Below, one piece after another: positions 35,407 to 43,535 of a stretch of DNA of 64,000 nt. The position numbers were made by a program, and so were the translations under genes. The stretch comes from Micromonospora sp. WMMD1102 (GTDB taxonomy: Bacteria; Actinomycetota; Actinomycetes; Mycobacteriales; Micromonosporaceae): positions 1,984,001 through 2,048,000 of the forward strand of contig NZ_JARUBN010000001.1 of assembly GCF_029626265.1 (NCBI RefSeq). Reading direction: 5' to 3'. Position 1 is the stretch's first letter. Every line of letters starts with the position of its first letter. The notes below the pieces were generated by a model, which was given only the letters and a program-made list of their open reading frames with translations, was not told where the DNA came from and searched no databases.

Positions 35407-36405
35407 TCAACCGCAGGTGCGCGAGGCCAACCAGCCGGCCATCGCGCGTACCCCGTACCCGATGGCCCGCTCGTCCGGGTCGAAGGCGCCGAAGTGCGGA
35501 GCCGCGGTTTCGACGCCGGCACCGGGAGCCCGGACGCCGAGGAAGGTGTAGGTGCCGGGGAGCCGGTCGAGGAAGAGCGCGAAGTCCTCGCCGTTGAACG
35601 GCACCGGGGCGTGCAGCGTCCCCACCCGGGCCCGGCCGATGGTCCGGTGCAGGTAACCGCGCAGTGCCTGCGCCTCCCGCCGTGGGCAGATCATCGCCGG
35701 GAACGGGTCGGCGGGGAAGTCCACCCATCCGCCGTACGCCGCCGCCAGCCGGCGGACGTCGTCGCGGATCTCGGTGTAGCGCTGCTCCGGCCAGCAGCGG
35801 TAGGCCAGCGGGATCTCGGCCGGGCGGGTCCGGCCGAAGAGGTCGGCGTCGAGCATCGCGGCGGCGCCGCTCAGCGTCTCCTCGGCCGGCTGGAAGACGA
35901 ACACCGCCGAGCCGCCGAGCCGGCCGCGCAGCAACGCCAGGACCTCCGCGACACCCACCCCGACGGTGGTGTGCACGTCGTGCCCACAGAGGTGCGCGGG
36001 GGCGGTGCCATCGCCGAACTGGTCGGCCGGCGCCACCGCGTCCATGTCCGCCCGGTAGGCGACCGTCCGGCCCGGGTACGCGCCGGTGAGCGCGCCCACG
36101 ACGCCGTGCCCGCCGACACCGGTCCGCACGTCCAGGCCGGCTGCGCGGAGCCGCCCCGCCACCAGCGCGGCGGTCCGCCGCTCCGCACCCGCCGTCTCCG
36201 GGTGCCGGTGGATGTCCCGGCGCAGCTCGACCAGGGTGCGGTCCAGCCGGGACGCCACGGCGTGGACCGAACGAGGGTGCGGCGGCCGGCCAGGACCGCC
36301 GGCGCGGGCGGCCGCCGGTGGCGCCAGCCCGGCTCCGAGTGCGGCGACCGCGGCGCCACCGAGCAGTGCCCGTCGGCTGACGCGGCCGTTCTCCGAGTGC
36401 GACAT
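35407..36405 (-). CDS. Tat-exported M20-family amidohydrolase, shortened
   Basis: A 332-aa protein with a twin-arginine signal (VSRRALLGGAAVAALGAGL). Metal-binding motifs of M20 peptidases/hippurate hydrolases are present: YRADMDAV, HLCGHDVHT, FQPAEE, and a late HFGAFDPDE. Typical relatives have 390-440 residues; here the text jumps from DADLFGRTRPAEI to AYRCWPEQRYTEI, so most of the lid/dimerisation domain (roughly 90-100 residues) is missing. Activity is uncertain. GGAGGA lies upstream of the ATG. After the stop, another frame stays open to 35319 with coding-like content (AELLLQADPGDLPPVGHAV), so a frameshift may have trimmed the C-terminus too. Divergent from the S1 protease gene. Confidence 0.8.
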   Translation of the reverse strand: MSHSENGRVSRRALLGGAAVAALGAGLAPPAAARAGGPGRPPHPRSVHAVASRLDRTLVELRRDIHRHPETAGAERRTAALVAGRLRAAGLDVRTGVGGHGVVGALTGAYPGRTVAYRADMDAVAPADQFGDGTAPAHLCGHDVHTTVGVGVAEVLALLRGRLGGSAVFVFQPAEETLSGAAAMLDADLFGRTRPAEIPLAYRCWPEQRYTEIRDDVRRLAAAYGGWVDFPADPFPAMICPRREAQALRGYLHRTIGRARVGTLHAPVPFNGEDFALFLDRLPGTYTFLGVRAPGAGVETAAPHFGAFDPDERAIGYGVRAMAGWLASRTCG

Positions 36406-36700
36406 CGTTCCTCCGGTGCTGTAGGACTCCTTCGGTACGACCGTTCCGACACCGTCGGTCGGGGCGTCGAGAAAGAGGTGTCGGGAAACCCGGGGTAAGT
36501 GTGTGTTCCGCGACCGTCGGAAAGCACTGCGGCTGGCCCGCCTCTGGAAGGCGGGGTTGTCCCTACCGACCCGGTCGGTGCCGGCCGTGTCCAACGGTGT
36601 CCAACGGCGTCCAGCCGGCCCGCTCGGCGGATGCCGCCCGCCCTACCTTCACAGGCAACGGGAATGTCGTGTGTGTACCCGAGCCAGGGAGGATCCGACG

Positions 36701-37939
36701 ATGAGATCGAGAGCCGGCATGGCAGTGGCCGTCGCGGTGGTGCTGGGGTTGGTCTCGGCGTCCGGGCAACCGGTGCCGGCCTTCGCCGGGCCCGCCGCGC
36801 CGCCGCAGCCGGATCCGGTCGGGGTGACCAGGCAGGACGAGGCGCAGGCGCTGGCGGCGGACCTCGCGACGCTGGCGGAGGAGCGCGGATGGACGTCGGC
36901 CCAGGCGCGCGCCCGGCACGAACTCGCCGAGAAGATACGCCCACTGCACCGTACGCTCGCGGAACGGCTGCCGGACACGTACGTCGGCGGGGTGCTGCCC
37001 GAGCGGCCGGGCGAGGCGCCGACGTTCCTCGTCAAGGGAGTGGCGCCGGAGTTCGTCCGTACCATGGTGGCCGCCTCCGGGCTGCCGATCCGGATCGTCG
37101 ACCGCCAGCCCTACTCGGCCGGGGAGCTGGCCGACCGGTCCAGGGCGGTGCACGGGCAGCTGAAGGCGTTGGGCTACACGTCGGTCACCACCGCCGCCGA
37201 CATCACCTCCGGGCAGGTGCGGGCGACCGTCACGGCGAAACCCGGCACCGCGCTCCGGGGCGTGCCGAGCACGTCCGCGTCGATCAGCGCGGCGCTGCCC
37301 GCGTCGTTGCGGGCCGGGCTCGATCTCGACGTGGTCGAAGGACCGGCCAACCAGCGGCACACCAGCCTGTTCGGCGGGATGCCCACCACCCGTCCCGGCG
37401 CCGGACTGATCTGCACCACCGGCTTCTCGGTGAGCCCGGGCGGGTTCGTCGGGGTCACCACCGCCGCGCACTGCAACAACAGCCAGGCCGTGCACAACGG
37501 CGCCCGTCATCCGCTGAACCTCTTCGACGAGCATCTCGGCGACTTCGGCGACGTGGAGTGGTCGACCTCCGACGTGCCGGTGACGGACGACTTCGTCGCC
37601 GGGTCGACGGAGACCCGGGACGTCACCGGGGTACGGCGGCTTGCCGACATGTTGATCGGTGACCAGGCGTGCGTGTTCGGCCAGAGCACGGGACTGCGGC
37701 GCTGCTCGTTCATCGCAGACCTGGACGTGTCGATCACCGACCGGCGGGGCACCTCGCACCGGCAGGTGGCGGTGCGGGACAACATCACACAGGTCGGCGA
37801 CAGCGGTGGTCCCTGGTTCGTTGGCACGGTGGCGTACGGCACGCACGTGGGCAACGCCCAGGTGAACGGGGCGACGGTCTCCGCGTTCAGCGTCGCCGAC
37901 CTGTTCGACGAGGCTCTCGGCGTGCGGGTCATGCGCTAG
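36701..37939 (+). CDS. Secreted S1-family (chymotrypsin-like) serine protease
   Basis: A 412-aa preproprotein. Signal peptide about 1-30; a propeptide of about 190 residues (LAERLPDTYVGGVLPE, LKALGYTSVTTAADI) as in streptogrisin-type proteases; the protease domain from about 225. Catalytic triad: His in VTTAAHCNNS, Asp in GDFGDVEWS, Ser in QVGDSGGPWF. GGGAGGATCC lies just before the ATG. A clean 13-bp hairpin follows the stop. No obvious partner; probably an extracellular nutritional protease. Confidence 0.92.
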   Translation: MRSRAGMAVAVAVVLGLVSASGQPVPAFAGPAAPPQPDPVGVTRQDEAQALAADLATLAEERGWTSAQARARHELAEKIRPLHRTLAERLPDTYVGGVLPERPGEAPTFLVKGVAPEFVRTMVAASGLPIRIVDRQPYSAGELADRSRAVHGQLKALGYTSVTTAADITSGQVRATVTAKPGTALRGVPSTSASISAALPASLRAGLDLDVVEGPANQRHTSLFGGMPTTRPGAGLICTTGFSVSPGGFVGVTTAAHCNNSQAVHNGARHPLNLFDEHLGDFGDVEWSTSDVPVTDDFVAGSTETRDVTGVRRLADMLIGDQACVFGQSTGLRRCSFIADLDVSITDRRGTSHRQVAVRDNITQVGDSGGPWFVGTVAYGTHVGNAQVNGATVSAFSVADLFDEALGVRVMR

Positions 37940-37963
37940 GAGCCGGTCCGGGGGGCGGTGCAA

Positions 37964-37997
37964 CCGGGGTGTCGGGTGAGGGGGCCCGACACCCCGG
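37964..37997 (+). terminator. Terminator-like hairpin after the S1 protease
   Basis: A perfect 13-bp stem (37964-37976 with 37985-37997), 8-nt loop, 25 bp after the stop codon. No T run, but it is typical of high-GC actinobacterial terminators. Confidence 0.7.
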
Positions 37998-38068
37998 CGC
38001 GGTTCACGAGGTCGTACCGGCCGGTGACGTTGTTCGAGACCGCACTTCGTCGATCCAGGTACACAGAT

Positions 38069-38103
38069 ATGTTTGACGAACATGGCTGCTGTCCCAGATA
38101 TGC
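38069..38103 (+). promoter_or_regulatory. Promoter overlapped by a palindromic operator
   Basis: TTGACG (38073-38078) may be a -35 box, with GATATG 18 bp downstream as a weak -10. The -35 sits inside a perfect 5-bp arm palindrome, ATGTT-TGACG-AACAT (38069-38083), a TetR-like operator shape. It precedes the gene pair at 38161-39701. Confidence 0.45.
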
Positions 38104-38160
38104 ATTGGTGGCGCCCTCGATCCGTGCTCAGACTGGGGACGGACGAAGGAGAGCGGATCC

Positions 38161-38613
38161 ATGACGAATCAACCGGTACGGCGTCCCGAACCGACCACGA
38201 CGCTGCTCACCGTGCTGTGGGCGGTCACCGTCGCGCACCACGTCTACGGCGGCGTCGCCTTCGGCACGCCGGAGCGCACGGTCCTGGCGATCGTCTTCAC
38301 CGCGGTCTTCGCCGGCACCGTCTGGCTCGGTCGACTGGACGCGCGACGCCGGTGGGCGGCCCGGACGTACACCGTCCTGCTGGTCGGCTTCTGGGTGCTG
38401 TGGCTCGGCTGCTACGAGGGCGGCTACAACCACACGCTCTACGTGCTGCTGCGCCAGACCGGCAGCGCCGACCTGCTGCAGCGGCTCTACCCGGCCGGCA
38501 GCGACGCGGTGATCTCCGACGACATCTTCTTCCAGGGCACCGGGATCCTGACCCTGCTGGTCGCGATCGCCCTGGGACTGGCCCTGCTCCGCCGCCCCCG
38601 GCGGACGGCGTGA
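38161..38613 (+). CDS. Small four-helix membrane protein
   Basis: A 150-aa protein with four hydrophobic helices (about residues 14-32, 40-56, 66-86 and 122-142) and no motif I recognise. The loop between helices 3 and 4 (CYEGGYNHTLYVLLRQTGSA) is polar and contains a His. AAGGAGAG lies upstream of the ATG. Its stop overlaps the next gene's GTG by 4 bp, so it is probably functionally linked to that reductase-like protein. Confidence 0.75.
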   Translation: MTNQPVRRPEPTTTLLTVLWAVTVAHHVYGGVAFGTPERTVLAIVFTAVFAGTVWLGRLDARRRWAARTYTVLLVGFWVLWLGCYEGGYNHTLYVLLRQTGSADLLQRLYPAGSDAVISDDIFFQGTGILTLLVAIALGLALLRRPRRTA

Positions 38614-39701
38614 ACCGGCGGCACGGCCGCGACACCGCCGGGCGGATCGTGGTGGTCGGCGGGTACGGCGCCGTCGGGCGGGTCACGGCGGAGACGCTCG
38701 GGCAGTGGTTCCCGGACCGGGTGGTGGTGGCGGGCCGGGACCTCCGGCGGGCGCGGGAACTCACCGCGCGGGCCCCGACCGCCCTGCGCGCCGAGGCCGT
38801 CGACGTCGGCGTGCCGGACCAGGTGCACCGGATGCTGCGGGGGACCGGCCTGGTGGTGATGTGCGTCGAGCGCGGCAACGAGACCCTGGCCCGGGAGTGC
38901 CTGCGGCGCGGGATCCACTACCTCGACGTCAGCGCCTCCCGGGCGTTACTGGAGGGAATCGGCCGGCTCGATCCGCTCGCGACGGCCAGCGGCGCGACCG
39001 CCGCGTTGAGTGTCGGACTCGCTCCGGGGTTGACGAACGTGCTGGCCCGGCTCTGCGTCGACCGGCTGCCGGACGCACGGCGGGTGGAGATCGCCATCCT
39101 GCTGGGCGCGGCCGGGGACCATGGTCCCGACTCGGTCAGGTGGACCGTCGCCCAGCTCGGCCAGCCGGTCCGGCCGCCGTACGGCTTTCCGGTGCGTACC
39201 CGGACTCCGCTGCCCGGGTTCGGTGACCGGAGCACCTACTGGTTCCCCTTCTCCGACCAGTACACCCTGGCCGGAACGCTGGGTGTGCCCGTCGCCACCA
39301 GGATCTGCTTCGACTCGCCCGCGCTGACCGGCCTGGTCTTCGCGCTCCGGTCAGCGGGCCTGTTCGCCCTGCTGGGGCGGCTCGGAGCGGAGCCCATCCT
39401 CAACGCCGCCCTGTCCCGCCTGCACACCGGAACCGACCGGTTCGCGCTGCACGTCACGGCCGCCGACGCCGACGGCCGGCGGGTGTGCTGCGCCGCGACC
39501 GGACGCCAGGAGTGCCGGGCCACCGGAATCGTCGCGGCGCACGTCGCCCGCCGGATCTTCCTCGGGCAGACCACACCGGGCGTACGCCACCTGAACCAGC
39601 TCGTCGATCCCTCGGCGTTCCTCGCCGAGCTGCCGACACGACAGCTCACCCTGCACCTGGACGGCGAGTCGCCGACCGCGCGGCCGAGGGGCGGCCGGTA
39701 G
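38610..39701 (+). CDS. Saccharopine dehydrogenase-like NAD(P)-binding protein
   Basis: A 363-aa protein with an N-terminal Rossmann fold (IVVVGGYGAVGRVTAETL, VVVAGRDLRRARELT) and the middle signature of the saccharopine dehydrogenase/homospermidine synthase-like family (IHYLDVSASRALLE, SVGLAPGLTNVLARL). The C-terminal half is divergent. The substrate cannot be told. Coupled to the membrane protein gene by a GTGA overlap, the pair may form a membrane-associated redox enzyme. No terminator is obvious downstream. Confidence 0.8.
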   Translation: MNRRHGRDTAGRIVVVGGYGAVGRVTAETLGQWFPDRVVVAGRDLRRARELTARAPTALRAEAVDVGVPDQVHRMLRGTGLVVMCVERGNETLARECLRRGIHYLDVSASRALLEGIGRLDPLATASGATAALSVGLAPGLTNVLARLCVDRLPDARRVEIAILLGAAGDHGPDSVRWTVAQLGQPVRPPYGFPVRTRTPLPGFGDRSTYWFPFSDQYTLAGTLGVPVATRICFDSPALTGLVFALRSAGLFALLGRLGAEPILNAALSRLHTGTDRFALHVTAADADGRRVCCAATGRQECRATGIVAAHVARRIFLGQTTPGVRHLNQLVDPSAFLAELPTRQLTLHLDGESPTARPRGGR

Positions 39702-39940
39702 GTGTCAGGTCGGGCCGTGCCACCGGTCTGACCTCACCCTGCGGCGCCCGTGGCACTGACCGACCCTGCTGCACATCGCCGACCCTGCGCCGCCGGGCGG
39801 GCGGGGGCCAGGACGCGACCGGTGGCGAGCGGCGGTACTCGATCGCGAGACTGTCGAGCTGCCCCGCTGGTGCTCCCACAACGAGGGACCGGCCAGTTGT
39901 CGGAATTGTCGCGCCCCGCCTGTGCGCCCAGCTCTACAGT

Positions 39941-40012
39941 CTGCGTCGCTCGGTTGGCCTGCGTCGCTCGGTTGGCCTGCGTCGCTCAGCTGGCCTGCGT
40001 TGCTCGGTTGGC
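39941..40012. repeat. 18-bp tandem repeat, 4 units
   Basis: Four head-to-tail 18-bp units, CTGCGTCGCTCGGTTGGC with 0-2 changes, lie between two convergent genes, 22 bp past the stop of the STAS gene. No protein is supported here. Could be a slippage-prone array or a site for DNA or RNA binding. Confidence 0.9.
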
Positions 40013-40034
40013 CTCCGACCAGGTGACCGGACTG

Positions 40035-40403
40035 TCAGGCAGTCGCGGCCGCGTCCGTGGCCTCGGGGCGCTCGGCGGCGCGGTCCATCAGTTCGGTGAG
40101 GCCGGTGATGTCCAGGGTCGACGACAGGAACGGCGGGATCGCGCGTACCGCGACCGGTATGCCCGACTCGCGGCCACGGCTCCAGGCGTACACCAGCACG
40201 GCCAGGCCGGTGCTGTCGATGAAGGTCAGCCGTTCGACGTCGATCGTCAGGGTCGCCGGTCCGGCGTCCAGCGCCGAGGCCAGCGTGCCGCGCAGCAGTT
40301 CGGCGCAGGGAAAGTCGAGGTCGCCACCGACCTCCACGACGGCGTGTTCACCCTGGTGGAGGTCGATCATCAGCGGAAACGGCGCGGGTCTCGCCTGATC
40401 CAA
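40035..40403 (-). CDS. STAS-domain anti-sigma factor antagonist (DSTG type)
   Basis: A 122-aa STAS protein: VVEVGGDLDFPCAELL, LTIDVERLTFIDSTGLAVLV and an LDITGLTELMD end. The DSTG phospho-acceptor loop is canonical. The TTG at 40403 is preferred: GGGAGGTGA lies just upstream with 7-nt spacing, whereas a GTG at 40418 would put that ribosome-binding site inside the gene. It is divergent from a PAS/GAF/SpoIIE phosphatase gene followed by a B12-binding protein; together these look like one partner-switching module, with this protein as the phosphatase substrate. Confidence 0.88.
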   Translation of the reverse strand: MDQARPAPFPLMIDLHQGEHAVVEVGGDLDFPCAELLRGTLASALDAGPATLTIDVERLTFIDSTGLAVLVYAWSRGRESGIPVAVRAIPPFLSSTLDITGLTELMDRAAERPEATDAAATA

Positions 40404-40588
40404 CTCGTCACCTCCCACGTCGTCAAACCCCGGGCTTCAACTGTAGGGCACCGGCCGCCGCGTCGCCCGGCGGGACGACGCCGGCTCGCCGCCCAGGTCC
40501 GGGCCGCGTCGGCCGATAAATGCCGGGTGACAACTAACCGCGTAGGGTGGGGGTACGCAGGGCAGACGGTCAGGAGCACTCCACCCAC

Positions 40589-42274
40589 GTGAACACCGCC
40601 AATCTCGCCGGTTGGGAGTCGGGCGGTCGCCGGGTTTCCCGGGCGACGTCGGACGGGTTGAGCACGAAACCAGTGCCCCTACCCTCCGTGTCGCCTCCAT
40701 CGACCTTCGGTGACGAAGTCGTCGACAACTTCCGCGAGGGCGTGGTGGTGTGCGACGCCTCCGGAGTCGTCCTCGGGATAAGCGAGCCCGCCGCCGCGCT
40801 GCTGCCCGGACTCGTGGTGGGCCGCACCTTCGCCGGCTGTGGCGTACCGCCGCTGCTCGTCGGCGAGCAGACCCTCACCGACCGGCGGGTGCGGTGCCGA
40901 CAGGTGAGCGTCAGCATCGGCGGGATGGCGAGCACCGTCTTCTACGTCGAGGACGTGACCGACGCCGTCGCCCGCTCCGACGCGCTGCTGGCCGAGCGGG
41001 GGCGGGCCAGGTTCCTGGAGACCGCCAGTCAACTGCTGGGCAACCCGCTGCACGAGGACCGGGCGGCTCGGGCCGCCGCCCGGCTGGCCGTACCCCGGCT
41101 CGGTGACGTCGCCGTCGTGGTGCTGACGCCGCGCCGCGGCCGGGCCCGGTGGTGGCGGGCGGTGCTGGCCGACGACGGCGAGCGGCACACGGTCGACGGC
41201 GGCCTGCTGACCGCCGGTCAACTGCCGCCCGCCGTCGAGGAGGCGTGGCAGGGCGGCGAGCCGTCCGAGGCCGACTGGCTGGCCGACCAGCTCGCCGAGG
41301 TGGGCTGGCTCGGCGACCGCGACCCGGCGGCGGTGTCGGTCCGGGTGCTGCCGTTACCGGGCCGGGTCGCGCCGACCGGAGCGCTGCTTGTGGTACGCGA
41401 CCGTGCCGAGCCCGACGGTCACGATCTCGAACTGCTGCGCGGCTTCGCGGGCCGGGCCGGCGCGGCACTCGACGCGGCGGTGCTCTACCACGACCAGGCC
41501 GAGGTCGCCGACACGCTCCAGGCGAGTCTCGCCCCGGCGGACCCACCACCCGTGCCCGGCGTGCAGTGGGGTGCGGCCTACCGGCCCGCGCAGAGTTCGC
41601 TGCGGATCGGCGGCGACTTCTACGGCGCGCATGCCCAGCCCGACGGTGGCGCCCTCTTCTTCCTCGGCGACGTCTCCGGCAAGGGCGTCGACGCGGCCGT
41701 CTTCACCGGGCAGATCCGCCAGGGCATCCAGGCGCTGCGTCGGATCGAGTCCGACCCCGCGCGGCTGATGTCGCTGCTCAACGGCTCGGTGCTGGAGACC
41801 AGCCGGGCGCACGGCAACGGCCGGTTCGCCACCATGGTGCTCGGCCGCGCCCACCCCGCCCCCTCCGGCGGGCTGTCGCTGACCCTGGCCAGCGGCGGCC
41901 ACCTGCCACCGCTGGTGTTGCGCGCCGACGGCAGGGTCGAAACCGTGGAACTGCGCGGCATGCTCGTCGGCGTGGTCCCCGACCCGCGGATCGCCTCGCT
42001 CCCGGTGCAGCTCGGCCAGGGCGAGACCTGCCTGCTGTTCAGCGACGGCGTGACCGAAGCGCGTGGCGGGATCCGGGGCGAGCAGTTCGGCATGACCCGG
42101 CTGGTCGAGGCGCTGCGCGGCTGCCACCGGATGCCGGCACCCGCCCTGGCGGAGCGGGTCGAGCAGGTGGTCAGCGACTGGCTCGGCGGCCGCAACCACG
42201 ACGACATCGCGGCCTTCGCCATCCGGGCGGTGCCGCCGGGCGCGGTGTCCCGGCACCTGCGGGTGGTCCCGTGA
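40589..42274 (+). CDS. PAS-GAF-SpoIIE (PP2C-type) phosphatase
   Basis: A 561-aa soluble protein. PAS-like domain at about 40-130 (VVDNFREGVVVCDASGVVLG), GAF-like domain at about 150-305, and a SpoIIE phosphatase at about 320-550 with RIGGDFYGAHAQPDGGALFF, GDVSGKGVDAAV, LASGGHLPPLVL, LFSDGVTEARGG and GRNHDDIAAF: the acidic metal ligands are all present. It should dephosphorylate a STAS antagonist; the divergent DSTG STAS protein is the obvious candidate. GTG 40589 follows CAGGAG; GTG 40547 is possible. The next gene overlaps by 4 bp. Confidence 0.9.
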   Translation: MNTANLAGWESGGRRVSRATSDGLSTKPVPLPSVSPPSTFGDEVVDNFREGVVVCDASGVVLGISEPAAALLPGLVVGRTFAGCGVPPLLVGEQTLTDRRVRCRQVSVSIGGMASTVFYVEDVTDAVARSDALLAERGRARFLETASQLLGNPLHEDRAARAAARLAVPRLGDVAVVVLTPRRGRARWWRAVLADDGERHTVDGGLLTAGQLPPAVEEAWQGGEPSEADWLADQLAEVGWLGDRDPAAVSVRVLPLPGRVAPTGALLVVRDRAEPDGHDLELLRGFAGRAGAALDAAVLYHDQAEVADTLQASLAPADPPPVPGVQWGAAYRPAQSSLRIGGDFYGAHAQPDGGALFFLGDVSGKGVDAAVFTGQIRQGIQALRRIESDPARLMSLLNGSVLETSRAHGNGRFATMVLGRAHPAPSGGLSLTLASGGHLPPLVLRADGRVETVELRGMLVGVVPDPRIASLPVQLGQGETCLLFSDGVTEARGGIRGEQFGMTRLVEALRGCHRMPAPALAERVEQVVSDWLGGRNHDDIAAFAIRAVPPGAVSRHLRVVP

Positions 42275-43278
42275 CCGCCGTACTCGGTCGGTCGCTGGAG
42301 GACGCCTACCCGGCGTACCTGCGCTGCCTGGACGAGGCCGACGAGCACGGTGCGATCGACCTGGCGCTGGAGTTGCTGACCGACGGCGTCGACCCGCAGG
42401 ACGTGCTGCTCTCGCTTGTCGCACCGGCACAGGCGCAGGTCGGCGAGTGGTGGCAGCGCAACGAGTGGAGCGTGGCCCAGGAACACGCCGCGACCCACGT
42501 CAGCGAACGGGTGATCGCGGCGGTCTCCGCGACGGTACGCCGGCAGCCGCACCGGGACCGGGTGGTGGTCGCCTGCATGGACGGCGAATGGCACGCACTT
42601 CCGGCCCGGCTGGTCGCCGAGGTGCTCCGCCTCGACGGCTGGGACGTGACCTTCCTCGGCGCCAGCGTGCCGGCCGTGCACCTCGTCTCCTACCTGCACC
42701 GGCACGACCCCCGGGCGGTGGCGATCGGCTGCTCGCTGCCGATGCGGCTGCCGCACGCCTCCCGGTTCGTCCAGGCGTGCCGACGCGCGGACGTACCGGT
42801 GCTGGTCGGCGGCCGGGGGTTCGGCTCGGACGGCCGGTGGGCGGCCCGACTCGGCGTGCCCTGGGTCCGCGACGCCCGGGCCGCGTCCACCGCCCTCGCC
42901 GAGGTCACCCTGCCGGCCTGGGGCACGGCCCCGACCGTCGACGACACCGAGTACGCCGGACTGGTCGCCGCCCGGGTCGAGCTGATCGACCTCTGCGTCG
43001 CCCGCATCCCGGACGCCGCCCGGTACACCCCGGCTCAGCTCGACGCGACCGTCGCCGACCTCGGCTACATCGTGGACACCCTCGCCGCCGCCGTCTACGT
43101 CGACGACGCCACGCTCTTCGCCGAGTTCGCCGTCTGGCTCGGTGAGGTGCTGGCCAGCCGGAAGGTGCCGCTGCGTACCGTCGACACCGCCTTCGACCTG
43201 ATGGCCGGGCGGCTGCGCGACTTCCCGCGCGCCCTGCGTATCCTGCGCTCCACCCGTCTGAGCACGGACGACTCCTGA
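42271..43278 (+). CDS. Cobalamin-binding protein with light-sensor signature (Wx9EH)
   Basis: A 335-aa protein. A four-helix-bundle segment (about 10-85) contains W61 and E71-H72, the Wx9EH motif that in CarH/LitR proteins caps the upper face of adenosylcobalamin. Then a B12-binding Rossmann domain: ACMDGEWHALPARLVAEVL with His108 as the likely lower axial ligand (E-x-H-x-x-P, where the usual last residue is Gly), VTFLGASVP and VPVLVGGRGFG. The C-terminal 110 residues are helical and unassigned. There is no MerR DNA-binding domain, so output must go through a partner. It is coupled (GTGA) to the SpoIIE phosphatase, suggesting that light or cobalamin controls that enzyme. Confidence 0.85.
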   Translation: MTAVLGRSLEDAYPAYLRCLDEADEHGAIDLALELLTDGVDPQDVLLSLVAPAQAQVGEWWQRNEWSVAQEHAATHVSERVIAAVSATVRRQPHRDRVVVACMDGEWHALPARLVAEVLRLDGWDVTFLGASVPAVHLVSYLHRHDPRAVAIGCSLPMRLPHASRFVQACRRADVPVLVGGRGFGSDGRWAARLGVPWVRDARAASTALAEVTLPAWGTAPTVDDTEYAGLVAARVELIDLCVARIPDAARYTPAQLDATVADLGYIVDTLAAAVYVDDATLFAEFAVWLGEVLASRKVPLRTVDTAFDLMAGRLRDFPRALRILRSTRLSTDDS

Positions 43279-43339
43279 CCGGGACACCGGTGACCGGGAC
43301 ACCGGCCGCCGGTCCCGGAACCCGTCGGCCGGCTTGTCG

Positions 43340-43387
43340 AAGCGCGGCCGCCGAAGCGCGGCTGTCAAGCGCGGCCGCCGAAGCGCG
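43340..43387. repeat. 21-bp direct repeat between operons
   Basis: A 21-bp sequence beginning AAGCGCGGCCGCC recurs exactly at 43340-43360 and 43367-43387 with 6 bp between. It lies after the B12-protein gene; just upstream, GACCGGGACACCGG is also duplicated (43278-43310). Function unknown. Confidence 0.85.
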
Positions 43388-43535
43388 ACAAAGGGCCTAG
43401 ATCACCGTGACCTCCGGCAGTCGGGCGGGTTACGGTTTCAATGATCGACAGGTCGGGCGTCGGCGGCACGCCGCCGCGGAGGCGGTACGGGCCCGCCCCG
43501 GAGCGACGGGTCGGGCAACGGAAGAGGGAGTGAGC

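Noticed and set aside
39941..40012. CRISPR-like array
   Set aside because: Units of 18 bp abut directly with no spacers, so it is a simple tandem repeat.
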